From JAYEJW01 sp034716535 (GTDB lineage: Bacteria > Pseudomonadota > Gammaproteobacteria > Chromatiales > Chromatiaceae): a DNA stretch of 16,501 nucleotides. Of the stretch, positions 6,847-13,915 are shown piece after piece. Under the pieces are notes generated by a model. It was not told the DNA's origin, searched no databases, and was given only the letters and a program-made list of their open reading frames with translations. Positions within the stretch are counted from its first letter, which is position 1. Each line of letters starts with the position of its first letter. The translations under genes were made by a program, and so were the position numbers. The DNA lies in the NCBI GenBank assembly GCA_034716535.1, contig JAYEJW010000068.1, forward strand, positions 1-16,501. Direction: 5' to 3'.

Positions 6847-6874
6847 AGACTCTCTCTATCTTGTCACGGAGTCT
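6847..6874 (-). terminator. Weak inverted repeat after hemD
   Basis: AGACTC (6847-6852) and GAGTCT (6869-6874) are six-base inverted repeats about 15 bases beyond the hemD TAG stop, with a 16-base loop. A stem this short with a loop this long is weak. It is the only terminator-like structure I see at the end of the hemCD unit. Confidence 0.2.
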
Positions 6875-6888
6875 TAGGCACGCCTGTA

Positions 6889-7659
6889 CTAGGCGCCCGG
6901 AAAGGCCGCGCGGCAAAGGGCGGAGAGGAGCGCGTCGTCCGCCGCGCGCTCCGCCACCTCCACACGGGCAAAGCCGCGGCGCCGTGCGGATTCGGCCGTG
7001 CGTTCGCTCACCACCACGAGGGGTGTGGCGAGCAGCAGCTCGCGGCCCTCCGGGCCGACGAGCCTGATCAGGTTGCCCAGGATCTCCTCGCTGGTGGCGG
7101 TGACCAGGTGTACGTCCCGACGCCAGCTTTCGAGCAAAGGTGCCGGATCGACATCGGGCAGGGCGCGCCGGTAGACCTCCGCGTACCGGAGCTCGGCACC
7201 GCGCTCGGCGAGCGTATCGCCAAGGATCGCCCGCCCCCCTTCGCCGCGCACGACCAGGACCCTTCGGCCGGCGAGATCGGCGAGCTCGGGCAGGGCGAGC
7301 AGGGATTCGCTGTCAAAACGCCCGAAGGGCACCAGGTCCGGGGCCCGGCCGGCGTCCGTAAGGGCATCGGCGGTGGCGCGACCCACCGCCGCCAACTGCG
7401 GCCGATCGGGAAGCCGACGGCCCGGGAGCAGGGGCAGGACCTGCTCGACGGCGTTTCGGCTGATGAAGATCATCAGGTCCCATGACTGCGCCAACAAACG
7501 CTGTGCAGGCTTCGGGTCCTCGACCGGCAGGATCCTGATCGCGGCGAAGGGGATCGCGCGGCCGCCCGCTTCGTGGACAAGCCGGCGGAGTCCCGCGGCT
7601 TGTCCGGCAGGGCGCGTGACCAGCACGCCCTTGCCACCCAGGTCGCAGGGAGCGGACAT
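6889..7659 (-). CDS. hemD: Uroporphyrinogen-III synthase
   Basis: Converts hydroxymethylbilane to uroporphyrinogen III, closing the ring with inversion of the last pyrrole; cytoplasmic step of heme, siroheme and corrin synthesis. The protein has 256 residues from this start and shows the two-lobed family layout: KGVLVTRPAGQAAGLRRLVHEAGG in the first lobe, FISRNAVEQVLPLL and AAVGRATADAL at the domain boundary, then RRVLVVRGEGGRAILGDTLAERGAELRYAEVYRR and VTATSEEILGNL in the second. A TTG at 7671 overlapping the hemC stop is possible, but ATG 7659 fits the family's N-terminus better. It is directly coupled to hemC. The usual downstream hemX and hemY are missing; archease follows across the 6762-6846 repeat. 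Confidence 0.92.
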   Translation of the reverse strand: MSAPCDLGGKGVLVTRPAGQAAGLRRLVHEAGGRAIPFAAIRILPVEDPKPAQRLLAQSWDLMIFISRNAVEQVLPLLPGRRLPDRPQLAAVGRATADALTDAGRAPDLVPFGRFDSESLLALPELADLAGRRVLVVRGEGGRAILGDTLAERGAELRYAEVYRRALPDVDPAPLLESWRRDVHLVTATSEEILGNLIRLVGPEGRELLLATPLVVVSERTAESARRRGFARVEVAERAADDALLSALCRAAFPGA

Positions 7660-7667
7660 CGCCGTAC

Positions 7668-8594
7668 TCAAAGCGCCTGCAGGGCGCTTAGGATCTCGCC
7701 GGCACCTTGGGCGATCAGGTCTTCCGCGACGGCGGTGCCGAGTGCCTCGGGCTCAGTTCTCGGCCCGCGCCCTTCCCCGCGTAGGATGCGTGAACCGTCC
7801 GGCGTACCCACCAGGCCGCGCAGGTAGAGCCCATCCCTTTCCAGGATCGCATGGCCGGCGATAGGCACCTGGCAGCCGCCCATGAGGCGGTGGTTCAGTG
7901 CCCGTTCCGCCTGTACCCGATCCGCCGTGGGAGTGTCGTGCAACGCGGCAATGAGGCCGTTCACGCGCTCGTCGTCCGACCGGCACTCGATGCCGATGGC
8001 TCCTTGGCCGATGGCGGGCAGGCTCTCCTCCGGCTCCAGGCGGGTGCGGATGCGCGCCTCGAACCCAAGCCGGACGAGGCCTGCCGCGGCCAGAATTACG
8101 GCGTCGAACTCGCCCGCATCGAGCTTGCCCAGGCGGGTGTTGACGTTGCCGCGCAGGGGCTCGATACGCAGATCCGGCCGGCGGGCGGCGATTTGGCACT
8201 GGCGGCGCAGGCTCGAGGTACCCACGCAGGCACCCTCTGGAAGCTCGTCGAGTCCACCGTAGCGATTCGAGACGAAGGCGTCGCGCGGGTCCTCCCGCTC
8301 CATGATGACCGGCAAGTGCAGGCCCTCGGGGAAGTCCACGGGTACGTCTTTCATGGAGTGCACCGCGATGTCCGCGCGCCCCTCGAGCATGCCCTGCTCA
8401 AGCTCCTTCACGAACAGCCCCTTACCCCCCACCTTGGCCAGGGGCGCGTCCAGGATCTTGTCGCCGCGGGTACTCATACCGACGATTTCGACGCAAAGCT
8501 CGGAGTGGATGCGCCGCAGGGCATCGGCCACGTGCTCGGCCTGCCACAGGGCGAGGGGGGATTTGCGGGTGGCGATGCGGATGGTGTCGGACAT
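7668..8594 (-). CDS. hemC: Hydroxymethylbilane synthase (porphobilinogen deaminase)
   Basis: A 308-residue HemC that joins four porphobilinogens into hydroxymethylbilane. Visible hallmarks are IRIATRKSPLALWQAE at the N-terminus (Arg10 region), KVGGKGLFVKELE, the catalytic aspartate in HSMKDVP (Asp83), GTSSLRRQ (125-132), LRGNVNTRLGKLD, and the dipyrromethane cofactor cysteine in GGCQVPIAGHA (Cys241). All expected residues are present and the length is normal. ATG 8594 starts the protein exactly at the conserved N-terminus. It lies on the same strand as algR, separated by 213 bases holding a G-rich minisatellite, and its stop lies just before the hemD start. The algR-hemC-hemD order is conserved in pseudomonads and relatives. 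Confidence 0.96.
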   Translation of the reverse strand: MSDTIRIATRKSPLALWQAEHVADALRRIHSELCVEIVGMSTRGDKILDAPLAKVGGKGLFVKELEQGMLEGRADIAVHSMKDVPVDFPEGLHLPVIMEREDPRDAFVSNRYGGLDELPEGACVGTSSLRRQCQIAARRPDLRIEPLRGNVNTRLGKLDAGEFDAVILAAAGLVRLGFEARIRTRLEPEESLPAIGQGAIGIECRSDDERVNGLIAALHDTPTADRVQAERALNHRLMGGCQVPIAGHAILERDGLYLRGLVGTPDGSRILRGEGRGPRTEPEALGTAVAEDLIAQGAGEILSALQAL

Positions 8595-8607
8595 GATGCA
8601 GTACCGA

Positions 8608-8616
8608 AAAATAGCA
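8608..8616 (-). promoter_or_regulatory. hemC: Possible extended -10 promoter element for hemC
   Basis: On the minus strand this reads TGCTATTTT, an extended -10 (TG, one base, then TATTTT) in a locally AT-rich patch just upstream of hemC. No good -35 is visible, and the predicted start would leave only a very short leader, so the gene could equally be read from an algR-upstream promoter. Confidence 0.25.
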
Positions 8617-8679
8617 GATGCTAAATGGACTGCGGCCTACAGGCAATGTTCGCGAAGATGCGGCGTCCTCAGAAGAAAG

Positions 8680-8741
8680 TGCGGGGTGCGGGGTGCGGGG
8701 TGCGGGGTGCGGGGTGCGGGGTGCGGGGTGCGGGGTGCGGG
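8680..8741 (+). repeat. G-rich 7-bp minisatellite, eight units
   Basis: Eight exact tandem copies of TGCGGGG (8680-8735) plus a partial ninth (8736-8741) in the algR-hemC intergenic region. The plus strand holds runs of four G separated by three bases, the pattern that can fold into G-quadruplexes. The plus strand is the template for hemC, so the hemC-proximal RNA would be C-rich. The 7-base period excludes a conserved reading frame; an open frame crossing it encodes only a Gly/Cys/Arg repeat. Confidence 0.92.
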
Positions 8742-8807
8742 CACAACGTACGGTTTCAATCGGCAAACTCAACTGCTACGCGCAATCGCGCACTTGCGCA
8801 TCCCGAA

Positions 8808-9557
8808 CTACTCCAACGTCCCGGAGCGCAGCCAACGCCGCACCTCCGACAGATGGCGGCGGCTGATCGACAGTCGCTCGTCGCAGCCGCGCATGGACAA
8901 CAGACACGAGCCGTCTGCGGCCTTATCGAACCCAGCCACATGCTTGCGTGCCACCAGCGTACTGCGGTGTATACGCATGAAGAGGTCGGAAAACTCCTCC
9001 TCCAGCGACCTGAGCGACTCGTCCACCAGAATCTGACCCGCTGGATGACGAGCGATGACGTACTTCTGCTCCGCCTGCAGGTAGATCACCTCCCCGATCG
9101 GTACCGTCTGCAGACCGCCCCGATAATGAGCTGTAAGCTGGCCCCGCCGCCTGGACGGCTGAGGACGAGCCTCGACGAGCGCCGCCCGCTGGGGCCGGGT
9201 TGGGACCCGCGCCCGTTCCAGGGCGGCTCGCAGGCGCTCAAGGCGCACAGGCTTGACCAGATAGTCCTCGACGCGGCACGCAAAGGCGTCCAGAGCATAG
9301 TCCTGGTAGGCGGTGACCAGGATCACAGTCGGGGGCGGCACAAGCTCGGCCATGCGGGTCGCCGCTTCCAGCCCGTCCATACCCGGCATACGGATGTCCA
9401 GCAGTACCAGGTCTACGGCCCGCTTGTTGCACAGCTCCAGCGCGGCCTCGCCATTCTCAGCTTCTCCCACGACCCTGTAATTGTCGTCCAGCTCAGCGAG
9501 CAGGCGCCGCAGCCGCTCGCGCGCCGGGAGCTCGTCGTCGACCAACAGGATCCTCAT
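8808..9557 (-). CDS. algR: LytTR-type response regulator AlgR
   Basis: A 249-residue two-component response regulator. The receiver domain starts at MRILLVDDELPARERL (Asp7, Asp8 acidic pair), has the phospho-acceptor in LLDIRMPGMDG (Asp54), the switch Thr82 in VTAYQDYAL and Lys102 in YLVKPVRL. After a Pro/Arg-rich linker, residues about 140-245 form a LytTR DNA-binding domain (GEVIYLQAEQKYVIARH, FMRIHRSTLVARKHV, SISRRHLSEVRRWL). It should bind direct repeats upstream of target genes when phosphorylated. In Pseudomonas the ortholog controls alginate, type IV pili and other surface traits; the targets here are unknown. ATG 9557 overlaps the algZ stop (ATGA), so the pair is coupled. A longer upstream frame exists, but the receiver homology begins exactly here. 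Confidence 0.93.
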   Translation of the reverse strand: MRILLVDDELPARERLRRLLAELDDNYRVVGEAENGEAALELCNKRAVDLVLLDIRMPGMDGLEAATRMAELVPPPTVILVTAYQDYALDAFACRVEDYLVKPVRLERLRAALERARVPTRPQRAALVEARPQPSRRRGQLTAHYRGGLQTVPIGEVIYLQAEQKYVIARHPAGQILVDESLRSLEEEFSDLFMRIHRSTLVARKHVAGFDKAADGSCLLSMRGCDERLSISRRHLSEVRRWLRSGTLE

Positions 9558-10630
9558 CGCTCTCTCCAAGGATAGGGAAACGCCAATCGCACCTGATAGT
9601 CCCCCTCGACGCGCGACTCGACGACCCGGCCCTCGCCGGGGTACATGGCTGTAATCCGCTGACGCACGTTGTCCATGGCCATGTGGTTGCCGCTGCTGTG
9701 AGAGTTCGCTTCGGGGTTCTTCGGCAGAGTGTTGCGCACGCTCAGATTGACCTGGCCCCGGCGGTAGCGGCCGCCGACGCAGATCAGTCCGGGTCCCAGG
9801 GCCGGCTGAACGCCGTGATAAACGGCGTTCTCCACCAGCGGCTGGAGGATCAGAGGAGGCAGGGACGCTTCGCCGGGCAGATCTTCGAGGTCCCACTCGA
9901 TTCGCATGCGCTCACCCAAACGCTGCTTCTCGATGTGCAGGTAGCGTCGCACCAGATCGAGCTCATGGGCCAAGGTCGCGGTGTCCTCTCCCTTTGCCAA
10001 AGCGGCGCGGAAAAGATCGGCCAGATCCTGCAACAGCTCGTCTGCAAGGCGGGGGTCGGTGTGTATGACATTGGCGATCGTGTTCATGCTGTTGAACAAG
10101 AAATGCGGCCGGATACGGGCCTGCAGCGTCTGGAAGTGCGCTTCCGCCTCCGCCTCCACCTGTCGCCGCCATAGATAATGTAGGTAGAGGTAGCGCAACA
10201 GCAGGGCGCCGACGATCGCGGTGACGCCCAGGCTGCGAGCAAGGAATCCCGGGAAACCGTCCTCAGGAAACAGCAGACCCGCGTCCGAAGGGATAAGCTG
10301 AAAGGCGGCCTGGCTCAGAACGCCAGCAACCAGGACGAGCAAGAGCAGGGAGACAACGGCCGCTACCGCGTTCCGCAAACGGCCAAGGGCTGGGCGCAGC
10401 ACGCACAACACAGCGGCAGCCGTCAGGGAGATAAGCTGAACGTAAAGGGACAGCGGCCCGAGACGCTCCCAGAATTCCGCGACCGGATTGGGCGACGCGA
10501 GCACCAATAGGATCGCCAACAGCTGCGCCGTCAGCACGACCCCGAACACCATGGGGATGCGGCAGAAGTCCGGCAAAAACCCCCTCCCGGTGGAGGGCTT
10601 GTCCGTAAGGGGCTGTTTCAAACGAGGCAT
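9554..10630 (-). CDS. algZ: LytS/AlgZ-type sensor histidine kinase
   Basis: A 358-residue membrane histidine kinase. The cytoplasmic start contains GFLPDFCRIPMVF, typical of AlgZ proteins. Four hydrophobic helices follow (about 28-46, 60-78, 86-108, 130-150). The dimerisation/phospho-acceptor segment is ARIRPHFLFNSMNTIANV (His176), the His_kinase family pattern. The ATPase domain has PPLILQPLVENAVYHGV (Asn268, N box), while the region of the G box reads GNHMAMDNVRQRI and lacks the glycine-rich loop of orthodox kinases; Pseudomonas AlgZ/FimS is likewise unorthodox. It is predicted to sense an unknown signal at the inner membrane and phosphorylate the adjacent AlgR. The start has no clear Shine-Dalgarno sequence. 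It is divergent from argH with a 60-base gap. Confidence 0.92.
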   Translation of the reverse strand: MPRLKQPLTDKPSTGRGFLPDFCRIPMVFGVVLTAQLLAILLVLASPNPVAEFWERLGPLSLYVQLISLTAAAVLCVLRPALGRLRNAVAAVVSLLLLVLVAGVLSQAAFQLIPSDAGLLFPEDGFPGFLARSLGVTAIVGALLLRYLYLHYLWRRQVEAEAEAHFQTLQARIRPHFLFNSMNTIANVIHTDPRLADELLQDLADLFRAALAKGEDTATLAHELDLVRRYLHIEKQRLGERMRIEWDLEDLPGEASLPPLILQPLVENAVYHGVQPALGPGLICVGGRYRRGQVNLSVRNTLPKNPEANSHSSGNHMAMDNVRQRITAMYPGEGRVVESRVEGDYQVRLAFPYPWRER

Positions 10631-10641
10631 GGGACGAGTCG

Positions 10642-10669
10642 TTGAAACGTGTAAAATCCTTCGTAAACT
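10642..10669 (+). promoter_or_regulatory. argH: Possible sigma70-type promoter for argH
   Basis: TTGAAA (10642-10647) and TAAACT (10664-10669) with a 16-base spacer lie inside the 60-base divergent gap between algZ and argH. Transcription would start near 10676, giving a very short leader before the ATG at 10691. No arginine-repressor operator palindrome is recognisable. The compact gap means that argH and algZ control elements must overlap. Confidence 0.35.
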
Positions 10670-10690
10670 TACTCCTTCCTGCGCCTAACG

Positions 10691-12088
10691 ATGTTCGACC
10701 AGAACACATCTTCGAAACCTTGGGCCGGCCGATTCAACGAGCCGACGGATGCCTTCGTTGAGGCCTTCACCGCCTCCGTGGACTTCGACCGGCGCCTCTA
10801 CCGCTACGATATCGAGGGCTCCGTGGCCCACGCGACCATGCTCGCCCGTCAGGGCATCCTGACGGACAACGAGCGGGACGCGATCGTCTCAGGGCTCACA
10901 CGTATCGGCGAACGCATCGACGCCGGCGAGCTCGCCTGGTCGATCCCGCTTGAAGACGTGCACATGAACATAGAGGCCGCGCTCACGGCGGACATCGGCG
11001 ACGCCGGTAAGAAGCTCCACACGGGCCGCTCCCGTAACGACCAGGTGGCAACCGATGTGCGGCTCTATCTGCGCGCGGAAATCGACGCGATCCGCGTCGC
11101 TGTCAAGCGGCTTCAGGAGGCCCTGCTGGACCTCGCCGAGCGGGAGGCCGAGACGGTTCTGCCCGGTTTCACCCACCTACAGGTAGCCCAGCCCACCACC
11201 TTCGGCCACCACATGATGGCCTGGTTCGAGATGCTGGAGCGCGATCGAGAGCGGCTCGCCGACTGCCGAAAGCGGGTCAATATCATGCCCCTGGGGGCCG
11301 CGGCACTGGCCGGGACGACCTACCCGATCGACCGTCACTGCACCGCAGCGCTACTCGGGTTCGAACGACCGGCGGAGAATTCTCTGGATGCGGTGTCGGA
11401 CCGGGACTTCGTGATCGAGTTTGTGGCGGCCGCCTCGATCCTGATGATGCACCTGTCCCGCTTCTCCGAGGAGTTGATCCTCTGGTCCTCGGCCCAGTTC
11501 GGCTTCGTGGAGCTCTCCGACAGCTTCTGCACTGGCTCCTCGATCATGCCCCAGAAGAAGAATCCGGACGTGCCCGAGCTGGTTCGCGGCAAGACCGGGC
11601 GGATCTTCGGCCACCTCATGGGCCTGCTCACCCTGATGAAGGGCCAACCGCTCGCGTACAACAAGGACAACCAGGAGGACAAGGAGCCCCTGTTCGACAC
11701 CGTAGACAACCTCAAGGGCTCACTGAAGGTCTTCGCCGACATGATGGGCGCGGTTACCTGCAACCGCGAGCGCATGCGCGCGGCGGCGCTCCAAGGCTTC
11801 GCCACCGCCACGGACCTGGCCGATTACCTGGTACGCAAGGGAATCCCCTTCCGCGATGCCCACGAGATCGTCGGCAAGGCGGTGGCCCTCGGGGTACGCG
11901 AGCGGCGCGACCTCTCCGAGCTCACCCTGGCCGAGCTGCGCCAGTTCTCATCCGCCATCGACGAGGACGTCTTTGCCGTATTGACTCTGGAAGGCTCTGT
12001 GACTGCCCGCGACCATATCGGCGGCACCGCCCCGCGCCAGGTGCGGGCGGCCGTGGCCAGGGCTAAAGACCTTTTGCAGCAGGACTGA
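10691..12088 (+). CDS. argH: Argininosuccinate lyase
   Basis: A 465-residue cytoplasmic lyase splitting argininosuccinate into arginine and fumarate, the last step of arginine synthesis. It starts with the typical KPWAGRFNEPTD and keeps the superfamily regions: LEDVHMNIEAAL and GKKLHTGRSRNDQVATD (107-123), PGFTHLQVAQPTTFGHH (158-174), and the signature loop GSSIMPQKKNPD (282-293) with the catalytic serine. The length is standard. It is followed after five bases by the MazG-like gene, forming a plus-strand pair, and is divergent from algZ-algR. That argH/algZ arrangement is the pseudomonad-type order and is one basis for placing the window in the gammaproteobacteria. Confidence 0.97.
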   Translation: MFDQNTSSKPWAGRFNEPTDAFVEAFTASVDFDRRLYRYDIEGSVAHATMLARQGILTDNERDAIVSGLTRIGERIDAGELAWSIPLEDVHMNIEAALTADIGDAGKKLHTGRSRNDQVATDVRLYLRAEIDAIRVAVKRLQEALLDLAEREAETVLPGFTHLQVAQPTTFGHHMMAWFEMLERDRERLADCRKRVNIMPLGAAALAGTTYPIDRHCTAALLGFERPAENSLDAVSDRDFVIEFVAAASILMMHLSRFSEELILWSSAQFGFVELSDSFCTGSSIMPQKKNPDVPELVRGKTGRIFGHLMGLLTLMKGQPLAYNKDNQEDKEPLFDTVDNLKGSLKVFADMMGAVTCNRERMRAAALQGFATATDLADYLVRKGIPFRDAHEIVGKAVALGVRERRDLSELTLAELRQFSSAIDEDVFAVLTLEGSVTARDHIGGTAPRQVRAAVARAKDLLQQD

Positions 12089-12093
12089 GCACG

Positions 12094-12450
12094 ATGCCCG
12101 AAGACAGGTTGGACAATCTGAACAAGCGCCTGCTGGCGTTTGCCCGCGAACGGGATTGGGAGCAATTTCACTCCCCAAAGAACCTTGTCATGGCCCTGGC
12201 GGGTGAATGCGGTGAGCTTTTGGAGCACTTCCAGTGGTTGAATGAAGAGCAGAGCGCCTCACTCGACGCGGAAAAGAAGCAGGAGGTAGCCCACGAGATG
12301 GCCGACATCCTGATCTACCTGATCCGCCTCTCCGAGAGACTGGACGTCGACCTGCTCGCCGCCGCCGACGAGAAAATCGCCGTCAACGAGCAACGCTACC
12401 CCGTGCACAAGGTACGCGGCGACGCCCGGCGGGCGGGCGAATACGACTGA
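12094..12450 (+). CDS. MazG-like nucleotide pyrophosphohydrolase
   Basis: A 118-residue all-alpha NTP pyrophosphohydrolase of the MazG-like/RS21-C6 (dCTPase-like) group. The Mg2+-binding pattern is clear: ECGELLE (Glu38, Glu41) and, after a helix, EVAHEMADILIYL (Glu68, Asp71), the E-x-x-E ... E-x-x-D arrangement. The conserved WEQFHSPKNLVMAL at the N-terminus matches this group. It should hydrolyse (d)NTPs, perhaps non-canonical ones, to monophosphate and pyrophosphate, cleaning the nucleotide pool. It begins five bases after the argH stop and is probably co-transcribed with it; no functional link to arginine synthesis is evident. The end converges with argE, with no strong terminator visible in 12451-12511. 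Confidence 0.9.
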   Translation: MPEDRLDNLNKRLLAFARERDWEQFHSPKNLVMALAGECGELLEHFQWLNEEQSASLDAEKKQEVAHEMADILIYLIRLSERLDVDLLAAADEKIAVNEQRYPVHKVRGDARRAGEYD

Positions 12451-12511
12451 CCCGAGAGCTTATGCCCGAGATCGGACGAGACCTCGTTCAGTCCTCAGGT
12501 TGCACTGTCTC

Positions 12512-13666
12512 CTACTCCTGACAGAACCTGCGAATCAGCTCCCGCAATAGGTCCAGCGTCGGCGGGATGCGGGCACTCTCCAGATACTCGTCCGGCTGAT
12601 GGGCCTGAGCGATGTTGCCGGGTCCGAGGATCAGGGTCTCCATGCCGAGCTGGTTGAAGAAGGGCGCCTCGGTGCCGAAGCTCACCGCCTCGGCGCCGTG
12701 GCCGGTGAGCGCCTCCCCCGCCTTTACGATCGCCGATTCCCCCGACGTCTCTGCAGGCGGGATGCCCGCGAACAGGGGCACGACATCCCACTGCAGACCC
12801 CGGCGCTCGGCGACCCCCGCCACCCGCTGGGAGAGCACGGTACGCAGATCCTCGATGGACATCCCCGGAAGGACCCGCAGATCGAGGTGCAGCTCGCAGT
12901 CTCCGCAGATGCGGTTCGGGTTGTCGCCGCCGTGGATGTAGCCGGGGTTGATGGTAGGCCCTGGAACGGCGAACGCCGGATGCCTGTATCTGGCCTGCAG
13001 CTCCGAGCGCCAAGCCAGAATCTCGCCGAGCACCTCGTGCATGCCCTCCAGGGCATTGTTTCCAAGACTCGGGTCGCTAGCGTGGCCCGTCCGCCCCACC
13101 AGACGAACCGCTTCTCCCATGACGCCCTTTTGCAGGCGAACAGGCCGCAGTCCTGTCGGCTCGCCGATCACGGCGTAGCGCCCCAACGGACGGCCGGCCT
13201 CCGCCAGTGCCCGCGCCCCGGCCATGGAGGACTCCTCGTCCGCCGTGGCCAGAATCACAAGCGGCCGCTTCAGGTCCTGGGCCCGAAGCCCGCGTGCAGC
13301 CTCGATGGCGATTGCCAGGAAGGACTTCATGTCCGAGGTCCCGAGGCCGTAGAGCCGCCCGCGGTCCTCGGTGAGCCGGAAGGGGTCGTGGCTCCAGCGG
13401 GCCGCATCATAGGGGACGGTGTCGGTGTGCCCGGACAACACCAGTCCGCCAGGCCCGGCCCCCAAGGTCGCGATCAGGTTGGACTTGCCGGGATGACCGG
13501 GGACATCGGTCAATTCGACGCGAAAACCCGCCGCCTCCAGCCAACCCGCGAGTAGCTCGACAACCTTCCGGTTGCCCTGGTCCAACTCCGGATTCACACT
13601 GCTCACCGAGGGGGCGGCGATGAGGCCTTCGAGCATCGCGTTCAGCGAAGGGGCCTGATTGCCCAT
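12512..13666 (-). CDS. argE: Acetylornithine deacetylase (M20 family)
   Basis: A 384-residue M20 metallopeptidase-family deacetylase removing acetate from N2-acetylornithine in arginine synthesis. The metal and catalytic sites are present: VLSGHTDTVP (His80, Asp82), GLGTSDMKSFLA (bridging Asp112), TADEESSMAGA (Glu144, Glu145), IGEPT (Glu169) and a late histidine in AQAHQPDEYL. The dimerisation insert includes GRTGHASDPSLGNNALEGMH. The sequence GTSDMKSFLA favours ArgE over DapE. ATG 13666 is preferred because GGGAG lies about eight bases upstream and the family N-terminus follows; the frame stays open for 33 more codons upstream without homology-like sequence. It is convergent with the argH unit and divergent from the NRDE gene. 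Confidence 0.93.
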   Translation of the reverse strand: MGNQAPSLNAMLEGLIAAPSVSSVNPELDQGNRKVVELLAGWLEAAGFRVELTDVPGHPGKSNLIATLGAGPGGLVLSGHTDTVPYDAARWSHDPFRLTEDRGRLYGLGTSDMKSFLAIAIEAARGLRAQDLKRPLVILATADEESSMAGARALAEAGRPLGRYAVIGEPTGLRPVRLQKGVMGEAVRLVGRTGHASDPSLGNNALEGMHEVLGEILAWRSELQARYRHPAFAVPGPTINPGYIHGGDNPNRICGDCELHLDLRVLPGMSIEDLRTVLSQRVAGVAERRGLQWDVVPLFAGIPPAETSGESAIVKAGEALTGHGAEAVSFGTEAPFFNQLGMETLILGPGNIAQAHQPDEYLESARIPPTLDLLRELIRRFCQE

Positions 13667-13692
13667 GGCGGGACTCCCGTTGATGACCGGTA

Positions 13693-13707
13693 CTGCCGAT
13701 GCGGCAG
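13693..13707 (-). other. Hairpin in the argE leader
   Basis: CTGCCG (13693-13698) and CGGCAG (13702-13707) form a perfect six-pair stem with a three-base loop, about 27 bases upstream of the argE ATG and between the proposed promoter and the ribosome-binding site. It may modulate argE expression. I see no attenuator-like alternative pairing or leader peptide. Confidence 0.3.
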
Positions 13708-13735
13708 CGGTTTCTTGCCGTTCGTGGCGTTTGTC

Positions 13736-13765
13736 AGCATAGACGCCACGGGCTCCTGCCGCCAA
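13736..13765 (-). promoter_or_regulatory. argE: Possible sigma70-type promoter for argE
   Basis: On the minus strand TTGGCG (13765-13760) and TATGCT (13741-13736) are separated by 18 bases, each matching four of six consensus positions. Transcription would start near 13729 and leave a leader of about 63 bases. It lies back to back with the NRDE promoter at 13778-13786. Confidence 0.3.
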
Positions 13766-13777
13766 CCCGGTGGGTAC

Positions 13778-13786
13778 TGCTAGAAT
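13778..13786 (+). promoter_or_regulatory. Extended -10 promoter upstream of the NRDE gene
   Basis: TGCTAGAAT is an extended -10 box, with TG one base before TAGAAT (five of six matches). It is in an AT-rich patch, with no strong -35. Transcription would begin near 13793, about 120 bases before the ATG of the NRDE gene. Confidence 0.45.
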
Positions 13787-13915
13787 TTATCCTTATGGCA
13801 CGAATCTCCCGAGGCCACGGGCTGGGCGTGGTCCTGTTCCGCGAACCCGGAACCCTTGAGAGCCTGCTCCCCCCGCCACTGGAGTGGCTGCGGGAGCGCC
13901 TGACGAGATTGCCCC

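Noticed and set aside
6747..7067. 106-codon plus-strand frame starting in the 9-bp repeat
   Set aside because: It encodes Leu/Arg/Ala repeats from the minisatellite and then Arg/Pro-rich antisense of hemD.
8680..8741. CRISPR-like array
   Set aside because: Units are 7 bases with no spacers and no cas genes nearby; it is a simple tandem repeat.
8625..9575. 316-codon plus-strand frame across the G-rich repeat and algR
   Set aside because: The first part is a Gly/Cys/Arg tandem repeat and the rest is antisense to the conserved AlgR protein.
9558..9896. N-terminal extension of the algR frame (362 residues in all)
   Set aside because: The extension overlaps algZ in another frame, is Arg/Pro-rich, and the receiver domain starts cleanly at ATG 9557.
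10631..10690. Arginine repressor (ARG box) operator upstream of argH
   Set aside because: No 18-base TGAAT/ATTCA-type palindrome is present in the short divergent gap.
12451..12511. Bidirectional terminator between the mazG-like gene and argE
   Set aside because: Only short four- to five-base inverted repeats with no usable loop are visible.
12599..13555. 318-codon plus-strand frame
   Set aside because: Antisense shadow of argE, which has all M20 metal ligands.
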